Positions 44,159-55,996 are shown, counted from the first letter of the stretch. The stretch is 64,000 nt of DNA from an uncultured Saprospiraceae bacterium (GCA_938015595.1 CALLPI010000016.1:62001-126000); one strand, 5' to 3'. The notes: a model not told the origin generated them from the letters alone. Numbers and translations are program-made.

Positions 44159-45161
44159 AGCTCCAGAATATTTTGTTGAATACGCGGTCTTGCACCAGCA
44201 TAAAGTCGCCAGTAGAGACGAGGTCCACGTAGTAGCGCTCCACGGGCAACTGGTTGTGCCAAGTGCCGGTTTTAGGGTCTTGGTACATACCCTCAACGAA
44301 AATGGGATGAAAGCGCGCTTCCCGCACCTGGCCGCTGTCGTCGGTCACTTTGATGATGGCGAAAGGCACTTGGCGGCTGATGGAATCCCGCGCAGGGTTG
44401 CGGTTCTCAAAAGCTTCGGCACCCAGCCGCTCAAAACCAATGAGGTAGGTTTCGGCGCTGCGCTCCTTGTAGGGGCGCTTGGAGGGGGGGGTGAGGTCAT
44501 AGAATGGCCTGACGGTGTATTGCTTGCCTTTTTTCTCAAGGATGAAGCTGCTACTTTGCTGCTTAGGATACTCTATACTGACGGATTGAATGCGGTCAGG
44601 ATCGTAGGCAAACACAGAGCGGTCGCGCCAGTCGTCGCCTTTGAGGTTGTAGCGAAAACGAATGTTGCCCGTCCAGCCAGGGATATAAAGCACATACGGC
44701 TGCTCCGAGCCCTCCATGATGCCATACACACCAGATTCATCATTGGTGGCACCACCGATGTAGTAAACTTTGAGGAGCTTATTTTTACGATCGTAAATTT
44801 CTACTTTAATACCATCTACAGCTAGGCTTTTAGTAATGTTGGACAATGCCGCTCGGGGAGGCTTGTACATCATTTCGACCTGGGTAATGGCCTCCAGCAG
44901 CAACTTTACGGCGGCAGGATTAGCCTTCCATTGGCCATTGTAAAGCCAGTAGTCTTCTTTGCGCTCCAGTAGCGTTTTGTTGCCGGCTTTATCAGCCAGA
45001 AAGATGCGATAAATATCCTCAGGATTTTCTACGGCAAAGTAGCGGTCGGAGCGGTTCACCGTACTTTGAGAAGCTCCACTAAAAAAGTACAAAGCGGTGA
45101 GCACGCCAAGCAACACAACTACCAGCAGCAGAATTGTATTTTTTTTCAGGGTTGCAGCCAT
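44139..45161 (-). CDS. DUF4340 domain protein
   Basis: A 340-residue membrane-anchored protein, started at the ATG at 45161 (MAATLKKNTILLLVVVLLGV), with one N-terminal transmembrane helix. The rest faces the periplasm and matches DUF4340: 'LERKEDYWLYNGQWKANPAA', 'VKLLLEAITQVEMMYKPP' and 'NQLPVERYYVDLVSTGDFML'. DUF4340 proteins often lie next to gliding or ABC-transport genes (gldF/gldG) or stand alone. Here it is translationally coupled to a zinc phospholipase-like gene, which is the best clue to its job. Molecular function unknown. Confidence 0.85.
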   Translation of the reverse strand: MAATLKKNTILLLVVVLLGVLTALYFFSGASQSTVNRSDRYFAVENPEDIYRIFLADKAGNKTLLERKEDYWLYNGQWKANPAAVKLLLEAITQVEMMYKPPRAALSNITKSLAVDGIKVEIYDRKNKLLKVYYIGGATNDESGVYGIMEGSEQPYVLYIPGWTGNIRFRYNLKGDDWRDRSVFAYDPDRIQSVSIEYPKQQSSSFILEKKGKQYTVRPFYDLTPPSKRPYKERSAETYLIGFERLGAEAFENRNPARDSISRQVPFAIIKVTDDSGQVREARFHPIFVEGMYQDPKTGTWHNQLPVERYYVDLVSTGDFMLVQDRVFNKIFWSYDFFFD

Positions 45162-45213
45162 ATACACATTTTAATGGACAAAGTTAAGCTTTTGCGCACA
45201 ACTCGCCCCCTCC

Positions 45214-45252
45214 AAAAAAACATCCCGAACCTGTGTGGGCAGATCCGGGATG
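45214..45252 (-). terminator. Terminator of groES-groEL
   Basis: CATCCCG (45221-45227) and CGGGATG (45246-45252) form the stem; on the minus strand seven T residues (45214-45220) follow. It lies 46 bp beyond the groEL stop. Confidence 0.9.
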
Positions 45253-45297
45253 ATATGTGGTGAATGCTGAAACAATAACAAAATCGGGTCGGGGGCA

Positions 45298-46977
<1,680 letters not shown>

Positions 46978-47244
46978 TTAGAGGATGACGAGAATGTCGT
47001 CTTCGCGCATGATCATGTAGTCCTCGCCGTCGTAGTTAATTTCTTGGCCGGCATATTTGCCATAGAGCACAATGTCGCCTACCTGCACGGTCATGAGGTT
47101 GCCGTCTTTGCCAGGGCCAACGGCTACCACTTCGCCGCGCTGCGGCTTTTCTTTAGCAGTGTCGGGTATAATGATACCACCTTTGGTCTTTTCTTCAGCC
47201 GGAGCCGGCTTGATGACCACTCTGTCGCCGATTGGTTTCATCAT
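46978..47244 (-). CDS. groES: Co-chaperonin GroES
   Basis: An 88-residue HSP10 lid for GroEL. The mobile loop is '[20 protein letters not shown]', and '[12 protein letters not shown]' and '[14 protein letters not shown]' are family signatures. Two adjacent ATG codons (47244 and 47241) could start it. It is first in the groESL operon. Confidence 0.98.
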   Translation of the reverse strand: MMKPIGDRVVIKPAPAEEKTKGGIIIPDTAKEKPQRGEVVAVGPGKDGNLMTVQVGDIVLYGKYAGQEINYDGEDYMIMREDDILVIL

Positions 47245-47562
47245 AACACTTGTAATTTTTGGTTATCGTTTGGTGAATGCAATAAAATGTCATCCGCACC
47301 CCTACACAAGTTGTGCCAAAGTAGAAGAATATGACAGAATTGCAGGAAATAAGAAAAAGGGCACAGAGCCAGGCATACTGCCAACGGCCGGTTTTACGCA
47401 AAGAAGTCAGAGCAAGCAACGACTGACACTACAGCGCGCCTGGAGCCTTTGCTTCTCTTGCTGGAACCCAGCGCGAGTACAGCATCTGCGCTTCTTTGTG
47501 CACAAATGCCTTTGCCAGGGGTGTTACCGCCAAGTGTCAATTTGTCGGTAAAGTTGGGGGTG
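47245..47562. other. Intergenic stretch of 318 bp
   Basis: It holds the groESL promoter region, in which no CIRCE (TTAGCACTC palindrome) is seen, and the downstream part of the 310-residue exported gene's transcript. No gene or repeat recognised. Confidence 0.55.
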
Positions 47563-48495
47563 TCAGTTGCGCCCCAGGATATCTTTTTTGCGGGTATCAA
47601 GTACAGGAAATGGCCGAGGTGCTTCGCTCTGGGTTTGAGTAAACACATTTTCAATGTAATTCCAAACGCCTTTTTCCAGGCGATAGCCCTCGTAGCTGCC
47701 GTCGGGGTAGTAGTTTACACCTTCGCCATCGGCACCGGGCATGGCTATGAGGTGATCGTAGATAATAATGCCCAGCGCGGGGTCGTAGTTGAGCCGCACC
47801 GTAGCTGCAGAAGCGTATTCAATAACGCGGCGCTTGCGCCAGGTTATCTGCTTTTGGCGGTTTTCGTGGCGGAAAACAGGTGCGCCAAACACGGGCTTGC
47901 CGTCGTGAAAACTCAGTACATCCAGCACCTTGCGCTTGCGGAAAAACTCGTAGCCATCGAAGCCGAAGAGCAGGTAATAACGTCCTTTGGGGCCATCGGT
48001 TTGGTAAATATTGTAATAGACCACGCCGTACCATTGCTCGGGGGTTAGATCGAGTTGCTCCAGGTCGCCTTTTATTTCAAAGGAGCGATCTATCAGCGGA
48101 AAAAGTTTAATTTCAGGTGTATTCATCTGAATGGCGCCGTAGTAGCGGTACTCGTCTTTGTCCACGTACAGTTGCCAGGAGAAAATGCGGAAGCTGCTGT
48201 CGGGCGGATAGAGAATAGAGACCGACTTCATGCGCTCGAAGGGATAGTAAAAGGAGTAGGGCGTTTTGAGCGCTGCCACCAAGGTGGGAATGAGCCGGTG
48301 ACAAGCGCCAAAGCGATGCTCCGGCAAAGAATCATTCACAATGGCATAAGCCAGCAGCGCCAGCGTATCTTCTTTTTGTTTAAAAAACTCTAGTTGTGAA
48401 TCACTAAACCGCTTTTTCCAGGCGGATTCCTGGGCAAAAGATGCCCCGGCTGACAGCACTAAGAACAATACCAATAGAAACAAAAATTGCCTCAT
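47563..48495 (-). CDS. Exported conserved hypothetical protein
   Basis: A 310-residue protein with signal peptide MRQFLFLLVLFLVLSAGASF (cut near FAQ). The mature part is mixed alpha-beta with many aromatics and acidics ('FERMKSVSILYPPDSSFRIF', 'WYGVVYYNIYQTDGPKGRYY', 'LFGFDGYEFFRKRKVLDVL'). I recall uncharacterised homologs in Bacteroidota. It lies divergent from fabH across about 120 bp. No function can be given. Confidence 0.8.
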   Translation of the reverse strand: MRQFLFLLVLFLVLSAGASFAQESAWKKRFSDSQLEFFKQKEDTLALLAYAIVNDSLPEHRFGACHRLIPTLVAALKTPYSFYYPFERMKSVSILYPPDSSFRIFSWQLYVDKDEYRYYGAIQMNTPEIKLFPLIDRSFEIKGDLEQLDLTPEQWYGVVYYNIYQTDGPKGRYYLLFGFDGYEFFRKRKVLDVLSFHDGKPVFGAPVFRHENRQKQITWRKRRVIEYASAATVRLNYDPALGIIIYDHLIAMPGADGEGVNYYPDGSYEGYRLEKGVWNYIENVFTQTQSEAPRPFPVLDTRKKDILGRN

Positions 48496-48577
48496 GAGCA
48501 GCTATGGTTAGAACGCCAGCCCTATAACGCTGAGACCGGCAGATAAATTTTACCAATGCAGTTATGTAAATTTCTCC

Positions 48578-48585
48578 TACCTTCG
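48578..48585 (+). promoter_or_regulatory. -7-like box TACCTTCG for fabH
   Basis: TACCTTCG followed by CC is one base off TAnnTTTG, 34 bp before the fabH ATG at 48619. Confidence 0.5.
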
Positions 48586-48618
48586 CCGCGGTTTTTGCAA
48601 TATTTTCGCAATCAACCT

Positions 48619-49620
48619 ATGTCAAAAATATACGCCGCCCTGACCGGAGTGCACTGCTATGTGCCCGACTATGTGCTGACCAACGCCGAACTGGAGCAAC
48701 TGGTGGACACCACCGACGAGTGGATCACTACGCGCACCGGCATAAAGGAGCGTCACATCCTCAAAGGCGAAGCTAAGGGCTTGTCGGTCATGGGCACTGA
48801 GGCCGTCAGAGGCCTGCTGGAAAAAACCAACACGCACCCCTCCGAAGTGGACTTAGTGATATGCGCCACTGTGACGCCCGACATGATGTTCCCTGATACG
48901 GCCAACCTGGTAGCTCACGCACTAGGCATTCACAATGCTTTTTGCTTTGACTTGACCGCCGCCTGCTCTGGATTTATCTATGCCTTGAGTACGGCAGCCA
49001 TGTATGTAGAATCAGGGCGCTATAAAAAGGTAGTAGTGATTGGAGGCGACAAAATGTCATCCATCATTGACTATACCGACCGCGCTACCTGCATTATCTT
49101 TGGCGATGCCGCCGGCGCCGTACTCCTGGAGCCTTCTGCCGAGCCTTACGGCGTCATTGATTACCTGCACAAAAGCGACGGCATTGGCCAACAGTACCTT
49201 TATCAGAAAGCTGGTGGCTCGCGCTACCCAGCCACACATCAAACAGTGGAGAACCGCGAGCACTTTGTGTATCAAAACGGAAAGCCCGTATTCAAATACG
49301 CTGTAACCAGCATGGCCGACGTGGTACAACAGGTAATGGCCCGCAATGGCCTGCGCCGCGAAGACCTGCACTGGCTGGTACCTCACCAGGCCAACTTGCG
49401 CATTATTGAGTCAGTGGCTGGCCTGATGGAATTCCCGCTGGACAAAGTCATGATCAATATCCAGCGGTACGGGAATACCACCGCCGCCACCATTCCGCTG
49501 TGCCTGTGGGAGTGGGAAAGCCAACTGCGACGAGGCGATAACCTCATACTCACCGCTTTTGGAGGAGGATTCACCTGGGGCGCCGTATATCTAAAATGGG
49601 CTTACGGAGCTCAAAGTTGA
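48619..49620 (+). CDS. fabH: 3-oxoacyl-ACP synthase III (FabH)
   Basis: A 333-residue ketoacyl synthase III that condenses acetyl- or branched acyl-CoA with malonyl-ACP to start fatty-acid synthesis. The catalytic Cys116 is in '[20 protein letters not shown]', the His in '[19 protein letters not shown]' and the Asn in '[18 protein letters not shown]'. Start at 48619 ([20 protein letters not shown]) chosen over an upstream extension with no family match. It opens the plus-strand block fabH, efp, accB, accC; efp follows after 52 bp with its own promoter box. Confidence 0.96.
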   Translation: MSKIYAALTGVHCYVPDYVLTNAELEQLVDTTDEWITTRTGIKERHILKGEAKGLSVMGTEAVRGLLEKTNTHPSEVDLVICATVTPDMMFPDTANLVAHALGIHNAFCFDLTAACSGFIYALSTAAMYVESGRYKKVVVIGGDKMSSIIDYTDRATCIIFGDAAGAVLLEPSAEPYGVIDYLHKSDGIGQQYLYQKAGGSRYPATHQTVENREHFVYQNGKPVFKYAVTSMADVVQQVMARNGLRREDLHWLVPHQANLRIIESVAGLMEFPLDKVMINIQRYGNTTAATIPLCLWEWESQLRRGDNLILTAFGGGFTWGAVYLKWAYGAQS

Positions 49621-49628
49621 TTTTTCGC

Positions 49629-49636
49629 TATCTTTG
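49629..49636 (+). promoter_or_regulatory. Bacteroidota -7 box TATCTTTG for efp
   Basis: Exact TAnnTTTG match followed by CG, 36 bp before the efp ATG and 9 bp after the fabH stop. Confidence 0.65.
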
Positions 49637-49672
49637 CGCCGATTTTTCATAAAAAACCATATCAGACAAACC

Positions 49673-50239
49673 ATGGCCAGTACAGCAGACATCCGCAACG
49701 GCTTGTGCATCGAATACAATAACGACATTTTCACCATTGTCGAGTTTCAGCACGTTAAGCCCGGCAAAGGTGCCGCATTTGTGCGCACCAAAATGAAAAG
49801 CGTCACTACCGGCAGGGTACTAGACAACACCTTCCCCTCCGGCCACAAGATTGACGTAGTGCGTGTGGAGCGCCGCAAGTTTCAGTTCCTCTACCCCGAC
49901 GAAGCCGGCTACAACTTCATGGACAATGAAACTTTCGAGCAAACCACCATACCGGAAAGCATGATTTCTAGACCTGAACTACTCAAAGAAGGTACTGAAG
50001 TAGAAATCCTCTTCCATGCCGAGCGGGAAATCCCCCTCAATGTAGAGCTTCCCGCCAGCGTTACGCTACAAGTGACCTACACCGAGCCGGGCGTCAAAGG
50101 CGACACTGCCACCAACACCCTCAAACCCGCCACTGTAGAAACCGGCGCGGAAGTAAAAGTGCCACTGTTTGTAAATGAAGGCGACCTCATCCGCATTGAT
50201 ACCAGCACCGGTGCCTACATGGAACGCGTTAAACAATAG
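49673..50239 (+). CDS. efp: Elongation factor P
   Basis: A 188-residue EF-P that eases polyproline stalling at the ribosomal P site. Start at 49673 ([20 protein letters not shown]). The loop '[18 protein letters not shown]' carries Lys32, the equivalent of the modified lysine. OB domains II and III follow ('[17 protein letters not shown]'; '[20 protein letters not shown]'). It lies directly before accB, a common Bacteroidota order (efp-accB-accC). Confidence 0.98.
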   Translation: MASTADIRNGLCIEYNNDIFTIVEFQHVKPGKGAAFVRTKMKSVTTGRVLDNTFPSGHKIDVVRVERRKFQFLYPDEAGYNFMDNETFEQTTIPESMISRPELLKEGTEVEILFHAEREIPLNVELPASVTLQVTYTEPGVKGDTATNTLKPATVETGAEVKVPLFVNEGDLIRIDTSTGAYMERVKQ

Positions 50240-50247
50240 CTACTGTC

Positions 50248-50772
50248 ATGAATCATTTTAAAGAAATCCAGGAGCTGCTCCGGCTCATTACCAAGCTGGA
50301 ATTGGCGGAATTCAAACTTAAAGAAGGCGACTTTGAACTCTCCGTTCGCACCAAATTTTTTGATAAAACCGCCAAATCAGCAGCGCCGGTTGTATTGCCT
50401 GCGCCGCTGACCACACATGTGGCCGCGCCGCATGTGGCTGATAACAGCACGGAACCTGCCGCTGCGACCCCAGTATCCGCACCTGCCACTACAGCTGCAG
50501 CCCCCGCTGAAAAGCCAACTACCGGTGCTTACCTGGAAATTCGCTCCCCTATCGTGGGCACCTTCTATCGCTCGCCTTCGCCTGACAAGCCGCCTTATGT
50601 CAAGCCTGGCGACGTCATCAAAGCCGGCGACGTGGTGTGCATCGTGGAAGCCATGAAGTTGTTTAACGAAATAGAATCCGAGCACAGCGGCACCATTGTA
50701 AAGGTGATGGTGGAGGATGCTTCGCCGGTGGAGTTTGACCAGGTACTCTTCCTCATTGATCCTAAAGGCTAA
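50248..50772 (+). CDS. accB: Biotin carboxyl carrier protein of acetyl-CoA carboxylase
   Basis: A 174-residue BCCP. A short N-terminal domain is followed by a long Ala-Pro-Thr-rich linker (about residues 45-90) and the biotinyl domain. The biotin-accepting Lys137 is in '[19 protein letters not shown]'. It carries CO2 from AccC to AccA/AccD, the first step of fatty-acid synthesis. It begins 8 bp after efp and is followed by accC. Confidence 0.97.
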   Translation: MNHFKEIQELLRLITKLELAEFKLKEGDFELSVRTKFFDKTAKSAAPVVLPAPLTTHVAAPHVADNSTEPAAATPVSAPATTAAAPAEKPTTGAYLEIRSPIVGTFYRSPSPDKPPYVKPGDVIKAGDVVCIVEAMKLFNEIESEHSGTIVKVMVEDASPVEFDQVLFLIDPKG

Positions 50773-50811
50773 GCAAGAGACTTCCATCCATTAACCTGAC
50801 AGAAGCGACTC

Positions 50812-52152
50812 ATGTTTAATAAAATCCTGATTGCCAATCGGGGCGAAATTGCCCTTCGCATCATTCGCACCTGCCGCGAGATGGGCATCAAAACGGTGGC
50901 TGTGTATTCTACTGCCGACCGCGAAAGCCTGCACGTGCGATTTGCCGACGAAGCCGTCTGCATAGGCCCACCTGCCTCTGCAGAATCTTACCTGAGTATC
51001 CCGCGCATCATGGCAGCCGTAGAAATCACCAATACCGACGCGATACATCCAGGCTATGGATTCCTGGCCGAAAACGCTGAGTTCGCCCAGGTATGCTGCG
51101 AGTACGGCATCAAGTTCATAGGCCCTACACCGGAGCAAATCCGCAAAATGGGCGACAAGATCACCGCCAAAGAAACCATGATCAAGGCTGGCGTGCCGGT
51201 CATCCCCGGCTCCGACGGCTTGGTCAAAGACCTCAAGCACGGCCTCAAAACTGCCAAAGACATCGGATACCCCATCATCATCAAGGCCACCGCCGGCGGC
51301 GGCGGCAAGGGTATGCGCGTAGTATGGGAGGAGAAAGAATTTGAACCTGCCTATACCTTAGCCCGTACTGAGGCCAAGGCAGCTTTCGGCAATGACGGCG
51401 TGTATATCGAAAAATTTGTGGAAGAGCCCCGCCACATTGAGTTTCAGATTGCTGGCGACCAGTACGGCACAGTTTGTCATCTCTCCGAACGCGACTGCTC
51501 CATACAGCGCCGCCACCAAAAACTCGTGGAAGAAAGTCCCTCGCCCTTCATGACTGACGAACTGCGTAAGAAAATGGGCGAAGCCGCTGTGAGAGCCGGC
51601 AAAGCTATTGACTACGAGGGCGTGGGCACCATTGAATTTCTGGTGGACAAGTACCGCAATTTCTACTTCATGGAAATGAATACCCGCATACAGGTAGAGC
51701 ACCCTGTGACGGAGGAAGTCATTGACCACGACCTCATCAAAGAGCAAATCAAAATTGCCGCCGGCGAGCGTATCAGTGGCAAGAATTACTTCCCTACTAT
51801 GTGCGCCATGGAATGCCGCATCAACGCCGAAGACCCTTTCCACGGCTTTCGGCCCAGCCCAGGGCGCATTACTTCCTTTCACAGTTCCAAGGGGCATGGC
51901 GTCAGAGTAGACACCCATGTGTACGCCGGCTACACCATACCGCCCTACTACGACTCCATGATTGCCAAGTTAATCTGCCGGGCGCGCACCCGTGAGGAAG
52001 TCATCCGCAAGATGGAGCGCGCACTGGACGAGTTTATCGTAGAAGGTGTAAAAACCACCGTGCCTTTTCACCAGCGCCTGATGAAAGACCCCAACTTCAG
52101 GGAGGGAAATTTCCACACAGGCTTCCTCAATAACTTTGATCTCACGCAGTAG
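50812..52152 (+). CDS. accC: Biotin carboxylase of acetyl-CoA carboxylase
   Basis: A 446-residue ATP-grasp enzyme that carboxylates biotin on AccB. Evidence: '[20 protein letters not shown]' (start), '[20 protein letters not shown]', the glycine-rich ATP lid '[19 protein letters not shown]', '[17 protein letters not shown]' and '[20 protein letters not shown]' (active-site Glu, Asn and Arg). It follows accB by 39 bp; the ABC exporter starts 6 bp after it. Confidence 0.99.
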   Translation: MFNKILIANRGEIALRIIRTCREMGIKTVAVYSTADRESLHVRFADEAVCIGPPASAESYLSIPRIMAAVEITNTDAIHPGYGFLAENAEFAQVCCEYGIKFIGPTPEQIRKMGDKITAKETMIKAGVPVIPGSDGLVKDLKHGLKTAKDIGYPIIIKATAGGGGKGMRVVWEEKEFEPAYTLARTEAKAAFGNDGVYIEKFVEEPRHIEFQIAGDQYGTVCHLSERDCSIQRRHQKLVEESPSPFMTDELRKKMGEAAVRAGKAIDYEGVGTIEFLVDKYRNFYFMEMNTRIQVEHPVTEEVIDHDLIKEQIKIAAGERISGKNYFPTMCAMECRINAEDPFHGFRPSPGRITSFHSSKGHGVRVDTHVYAGYTIPPYYDSMIAKLICRARTREEVIRKMERALDEFIVEGVKTTVPFHQRLMKDPNFREGNFHTGFLNNFDLTQ

Positions 52153-52158
52153 TACATA

Positions 52159-53970
52159 GTGAAGAGTTTTTGGCGCCTGCTCGGTCATCTGCGGCACTAC
52201 CGCGCCCAGGTGCTGCTGAACATCGTGAGCAACCTGCTCACCGCCTTTTTTACTGCTCTGGCTATTCCGCTGCTGCAACCGTTTCTGGAGTTGCTCTTCG
52301 ACCGCAAAGCCCTGGTGCTGGAAGCTCCGCAGAGCGGGTTTTCTGTGCGGCATCTGAGCGACTATTTCAGCTATACGGTCAGCCGTTTTATTGTGGAGCA
52401 AGGTAAGGAGGCCGCACTGGTATATGTGTGCGTGTGGATTGTGAGCGTATTTTTCCTGAAGAACCTGTTTCGCTACTTATCGTTGTTTTTCATGGCGCCA
52501 GTGCGCAACAGCATCATCCGTGACCTGCGCCGGCAGTTGTTCGATAAGCTGTTGATATTGCCCCTAGCCTACTTTTCGGAGGAGCGCAAAGGCGACCTGC
52601 TCTCGCGTATCACCGCCGATGTGCAAGAAGTGGAATGGAGCATCCTCAACGTACTGGAGGCGGTGTTCCGCGAGCCGCTCATCATTCTAGGAGCGCTGGG
52701 TATCATGTTGTACATCAGCCCGCAGCTCACATTATTTGTGTTTGCACTTATGCTGTTCACGGGTGTGGTCATCGGCGGTATTGGGCGGCGGCTCAAGCGC
52801 AGCTCGCTGGATGTACAGGAACGCCTGGGCGGGCTGGTTTCCATCATCGAAGAAGCACTGGGCGGGCTGCGCATCATCAAGGGGTTCAATGCTGAACCGT
52901 ACCAGCGCCGCAAGTTCAGCCAGGAAAACGAGGCCTATCGCCGCAGCCTGACCCGACTGCTGTGGCGCCGTGATCTGTCTTCGCCGCTGTCTGAGTTTTT
53001 GGGCATTGCCGTAGTGGCTGTACTGCTGTGGTTTGGCTCGCGGCTCGTTTTTTCCGGTCAAATGGGTGCAGAAACGTTCCTGACTTTCATCTTTGCCTTC
53101 TACAACGTCATTGAGCCAGCCAAGAAGCTCTCTAGAGCTGTGTATGACATCCAGAAAGGCATAGCGGCCATGCAGCGCGTAGAGGTAGTACTGGACGCCC
53201 CGCTGACCATAACCGACGCACCCGACGCAGTAGAGATTTCATCCTTTGAGCACAGTATTGAGTATCGGCAGGTGTCGTTCCAATACAATGAAACTGAAGG
53301 CCCTGTACTCCAGGGCATCGACCTAAGCATACCCAAGGGCAAAGTGCTGGCGTTGGTGGGAGAGTCGGGCGCGGGCAAGTCTACCATAGCAGACTTACTG
53401 CCTAGGTTCTACGACGTGTACAGCGGCCAAATCTGCATTGACGGGCAAGACATACGCCGCCTCACTCTGCGCAGCCTGCGCAGCCTCATGGGCATTGTAT
53501 CGCAAGAGGCTATTTTGTTCAACGACACTATATATAACAACATCGTCTTCGGCATGGAAGGCGTTACCCCACAGGACGTAGAGCGTGCCGCTCGCATAGC
53601 GCACGCGCATGATTTCATCATGGCCACCGAGTACGGCTATCAAACCAATATTGGCGACCGCGGCATGAAACTTTCCGGTGGCCAGCGTCAGCGCCTCACC
53701 ATAGCCCGAGCTATTCTCAAAAATCCACCCATTCTCATCCTTGATGAGGCTACCTCCGCCCTGGATACTGAATCAGAAAAACTGGTGCAGCAAGCCCTGG
53801 AAGAACTGATGAAAAACCGCACCGCCATTGTCATTGCCCACCGATTCAGTACCATTCGCCATGCTGACGAAATTGTGGTGCTCCAGCGCGGGCGTATCGT
53901 GCAGCGGGGCACGCATAAGACTTTAGTACAGGAAGAAGGAGTGTATAAAAGACTGGTGGGCGAACTCTGA
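52159..53970 (+). CDS. MsbA-like ABC exporter
   Basis: A 603-residue half-size type IV ABC exporter: six membrane segments (about 20-330) and a C-terminal nucleotide-binding domain with Walker A 'ALVGESGAGKSTIADLL', signature 'MKLSGGQRQRLTIARAIL', Walker B 'PPILILDEATSALDTESEKL' and 'VIAHRFSTIRHADE' (H-loop). It starts with GTG at 52159, 6 bp after accC. The best guess for cargo is lipid A core or another lipid, fitting the fatty-acid genes upstream. A multidrug role cannot be ruled out. Confidence 0.9.
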   Translation: MKSFWRLLGHLRHYRAQVLLNIVSNLLTAFFTALAIPLLQPFLELLFDRKALVLEAPQSGFSVRHLSDYFSYTVSRFIVEQGKEAALVYVCVWIVSVFFLKNLFRYLSLFFMAPVRNSIIRDLRRQLFDKLLILPLAYFSEERKGDLLSRITADVQEVEWSILNVLEAVFREPLIILGALGIMLYISPQLTLFVFALMLFTGVVIGGIGRRLKRSSLDVQERLGGLVSIIEEALGGLRIIKGFNAEPYQRRKFSQENEAYRRSLTRLLWRRDLSSPLSEFLGIAVVAVLLWFGSRLVFSGQMGAETFLTFIFAFYNVIEPAKKLSRAVYDIQKGIAAMQRVEVVLDAPLTITDAPDAVEISSFEHSIEYRQVSFQYNETEGPVLQGIDLSIPKGKVLALVGESGAGKSTIADLLPRFYDVYSGQICIDGQDIRRLTLRSLRSLMGIVSQEAILFNDTIYNNIVFGMEGVTPQDVERAARIAHAHDFIMATEYGYQTNIGDRGMKLSGGQRQRLTIARAILKNPPILILDEATSALDTESEKLVQQALEELMKNRTAIVIAHRFSTIRHADEIVVLQRGRIVQRGTHKTLVQEEGVYKRLVGEL

Positions 53971-53998
53971 GATGCCTGCTGCCAACCCGCGCAAAGCA

Positions 53999-54020
53999 AG
54001 CGTGAATACTGTTTCACGCT
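53999..54020 (+). terminator. Hairpin after the ABC exporter gene
   Basis: AGCGTGAA (53999-54006) pairs perfectly with TTCACGCT (54013-54020) around a 6-nt loop, 29 bp after the stop. There is no clear T-run, so the call is moderate. Confidence 0.5.
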
Positions 54021-54188
54021 GGGTTCATACCAAGATAGCAAAGGATACAAAACACCGAAAAGGCTACTGACTCTATTCTCCCTAGCTACCTGCTGCCAGC
54101 TCCATACCATTTAAAAAAATCTGCAGACACAACCAACGTTTCGGCACAGAAAGTTGTCTATTTAAAAGAACCAAATACGATTTCAACC

Positions 54189-55427
54189 ATGAAAAAACTG
54201 TTTTTGCTGCTGCTCATTGCGCCCACGCTGCTGTTCTTACAGTGTGAGCAGAGCGACTCCACGTCTGATGATCCCAACAATCCCAATACGCCGGTAGAGC
54301 ACCTCTCGCAAGTAGCGAAAATGAACCAGGTACTGGGCTGGAAACTCTTCAATCAGGAGCAAATAGCTAATCCTGGCAAAAACGTGCTTATCTCGCCTTA
54401 CAGCATCCAGACAGCCCTATTCATGGCACAAAATGGCGCCAAAGGCGCAACGCTCAGCGAAATGCTCGAAATGATGGGCTGTAAGGGCTGTTCAGTGGCT
54501 GACCTCAACGCGCGCCACCGCGAGTTGAATACCCTGCTGACCAACCCTGGCAATCACGCAAAACTCACCGTAGCCAACGCCTTCTTTTACGACCAAGCTC
54601 GCATCACAGTACAACCGCCCTTTCTGGCAGTTCTTTCAGGCAGCTATGACGCCAGCGCACAAAACCTCAACTTCGGTGCGGAGCAAGCCGCCCTACAAAC
54701 TATCAACGGCTGGGTAAACCAAAAAACGCAAGGCAAGATTAACAAAATCCTAGAGCGCATTGACGCCTTTGACGTGGCATTTCTCATCAATGCCCTCTAC
54801 TTCAAGTCCGATTGGGCCACCGGATTTAGTCCAGACTTGACTTTCCGCGCCCCTTTCACCAAAGCCGACAGCAGTGTTATTCAAGTGGACTATGTAAACG
54901 CCGACCGCGACTTTTCCATTGCCCAAACCGCCAACCACATCCTGGTAGATATTCCTTTCAAGGACTCCATTTACAGTATGAGCTTTATCATGCCCTCGGC
55001 CAACAATACCAATAGTGCCTGGCATCGCTCCATTACTCACGAAACCTGGCCTAAGCTATACCAAGGTATAACCTACGGACGCGCCATGGTTTACTTTCCC
55101 AAGCTAAAATTGACCTACGACAAAGATCTTATCCCCTCCTTGCAAGCGTTAGGTATGCAAGCCGCTTTCAATGAAAGAACTGCTGATTTCAAATCTATGG
55201 GCGTCTCCCCCAGCGGTAAGAACATTTTTATCAAGCAAGTGAAACACAAGGCCGTCCTGGAAGTAGATGAAAGAGGTGCAGAAGGCGCCGCTGTAACGTC
55301 TATCGGCTTTGGCGTGACTTCCATCCCGCAGCAGTTCTTTTTCAACCGACCTTTCGTGCTCGTGCTGCGCCACATTCCGACCAACAGCATGATTTTTGCT
55401 GGCTACGTAGCTGATCCGGCCATCTAA
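54189..55427 (+). CDS. Serpin, lipoprotein-like
   Basis: A 412-residue serpin, full family length. It begins MKKLFLLLLIAPTLLFLQCE; the Cys near residue 19 could carry lipid, but Gln before it is not canonical. Conserved serpin parts are 'GKNVLISPYSIQTALFMAQN', 'VAFLINALYFKSDWATGF' and 'HKAVLEVDERGAEGAAVTSI' (hinge). Aligning the loop with alpha-1-antitrypsin at SIP...FNRPF gives equal length and puts P17 at Glu361, P1 at Thr377 and P1' at Ser378. Small residues fill P15-P9 (GAEGAAV), consistent with an inhibitory serpin. A Thr P1 suggests an elastase-like or other non-tryptic target. No other serpin is in the window. Confidence 0.93.
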   Translation: MKKLFLLLLIAPTLLFLQCEQSDSTSDDPNNPNTPVEHLSQVAKMNQVLGWKLFNQEQIANPGKNVLISPYSIQTALFMAQNGAKGATLSEMLEMMGCKGCSVADLNARHRELNTLLTNPGNHAKLTVANAFFYDQARITVQPPFLAVLSGSYDASAQNLNFGAEQAALQTINGWVNQKTQGKINKILERIDAFDVAFLINALYFKSDWATGFSPDLTFRAPFTKADSSVIQVDYVNADRDFSIAQTANHILVDIPFKDSIYSMSFIMPSANNTNSAWHRSITHETWPKLYQGITYGRAMVYFPKLKLTYDKDLIPSLQALGMQAAFNERTADFKSMGVSPSGKNIFIKQVKHKAVLEVDERGAEGAAVTSIGFGVTSIPQQFFFNRPFVLVLRHIPTNSMIFAGYVADPAI

Positions 55428-55473
55428 GAGCCTAAAGAAAAAAACCTCAAAAAACCGAAAGTTTTGCACCCGA

Positions 55474-55518
55474 AAGGAGCGGCGGCAGGATTAACTCCCT
55501 CTCATAACGCCGCTCCTT
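55474..55518 (+). terminator. Terminator of the serpin gene
   Basis: AAGGAGCGGCG (55474-55484) and CGCCGCTCCTT (55508-55518) form a perfect 11-bp stem with a 23-nt loop; a short T-run (GTGTTTT) follows. Confidence 0.75.
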
Positions 55519-55760
55519 CAGTGTTTTAAGCCGACATGGAACTGCCCCGAATGGAGTGGCTTCTTCTCAAACAGCATCCTTTTTATCTTGGTATTCATAG
55601 AGTATCTGAACGTTGATATCTCCGATAGGCAATTCGATTTAAGATTTGTAAAACTCAGGGGCACTTCCTGGCAAGCAGCCAGGTAGTAAAATGGCCATAA
55701 ATGCGTGAATCCTTTGAATACAATTTCACTTTAGCTGTCTGAATGCTGACTTTTTGTGCA

Positions 55761-55832
55761 TGGTATACTGAGCAACGCCAAGTTTTGTGTATGATTTGCG
55801 GATGTTGTGCACAAAGCTTGGCGAGTCGAAGT
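55761..55832. repeat. Dispersed palindromic repeat, copy 3 (inverted)
   Basis: The reverse complement reads like copy 1, including CAACATCCGCAAATCAT and ACTTGGCGTTGCTCAGTATA. Confidence 0.75.
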
Positions 55833-55959
55833 GTAGATGCTGTTGCCGACGCGATGATCCGAAGTTGTCTGCTCGCGCGGGATTCCTATCTGCCATACAC
55901 TACTGGGTGGGTTTCTACTGTCCCTTTTAGATCCCCCATTGCACACCTTGGCTAAGAAA

Positions 55960-55996
55960 AAAACGAGGCGAAGCCCCTGTGGAGCCTCGCCTCGTT
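55960..55996 (-). terminator. Terminator of the giant minus-strand gene
   Basis: On the minus strand AACGAGGCG, loop, CGCCTCGTT is followed by a run of T residues. It lies 26 bp beyond the stop of the gene at 56022-63422. Confidence 0.88.

Noticed and set aside
47245-47562. CIRCE operator upstream of groES
   Set aside because: No TTAGCACTC-N9-GAGTGCTAA or close variant is present.
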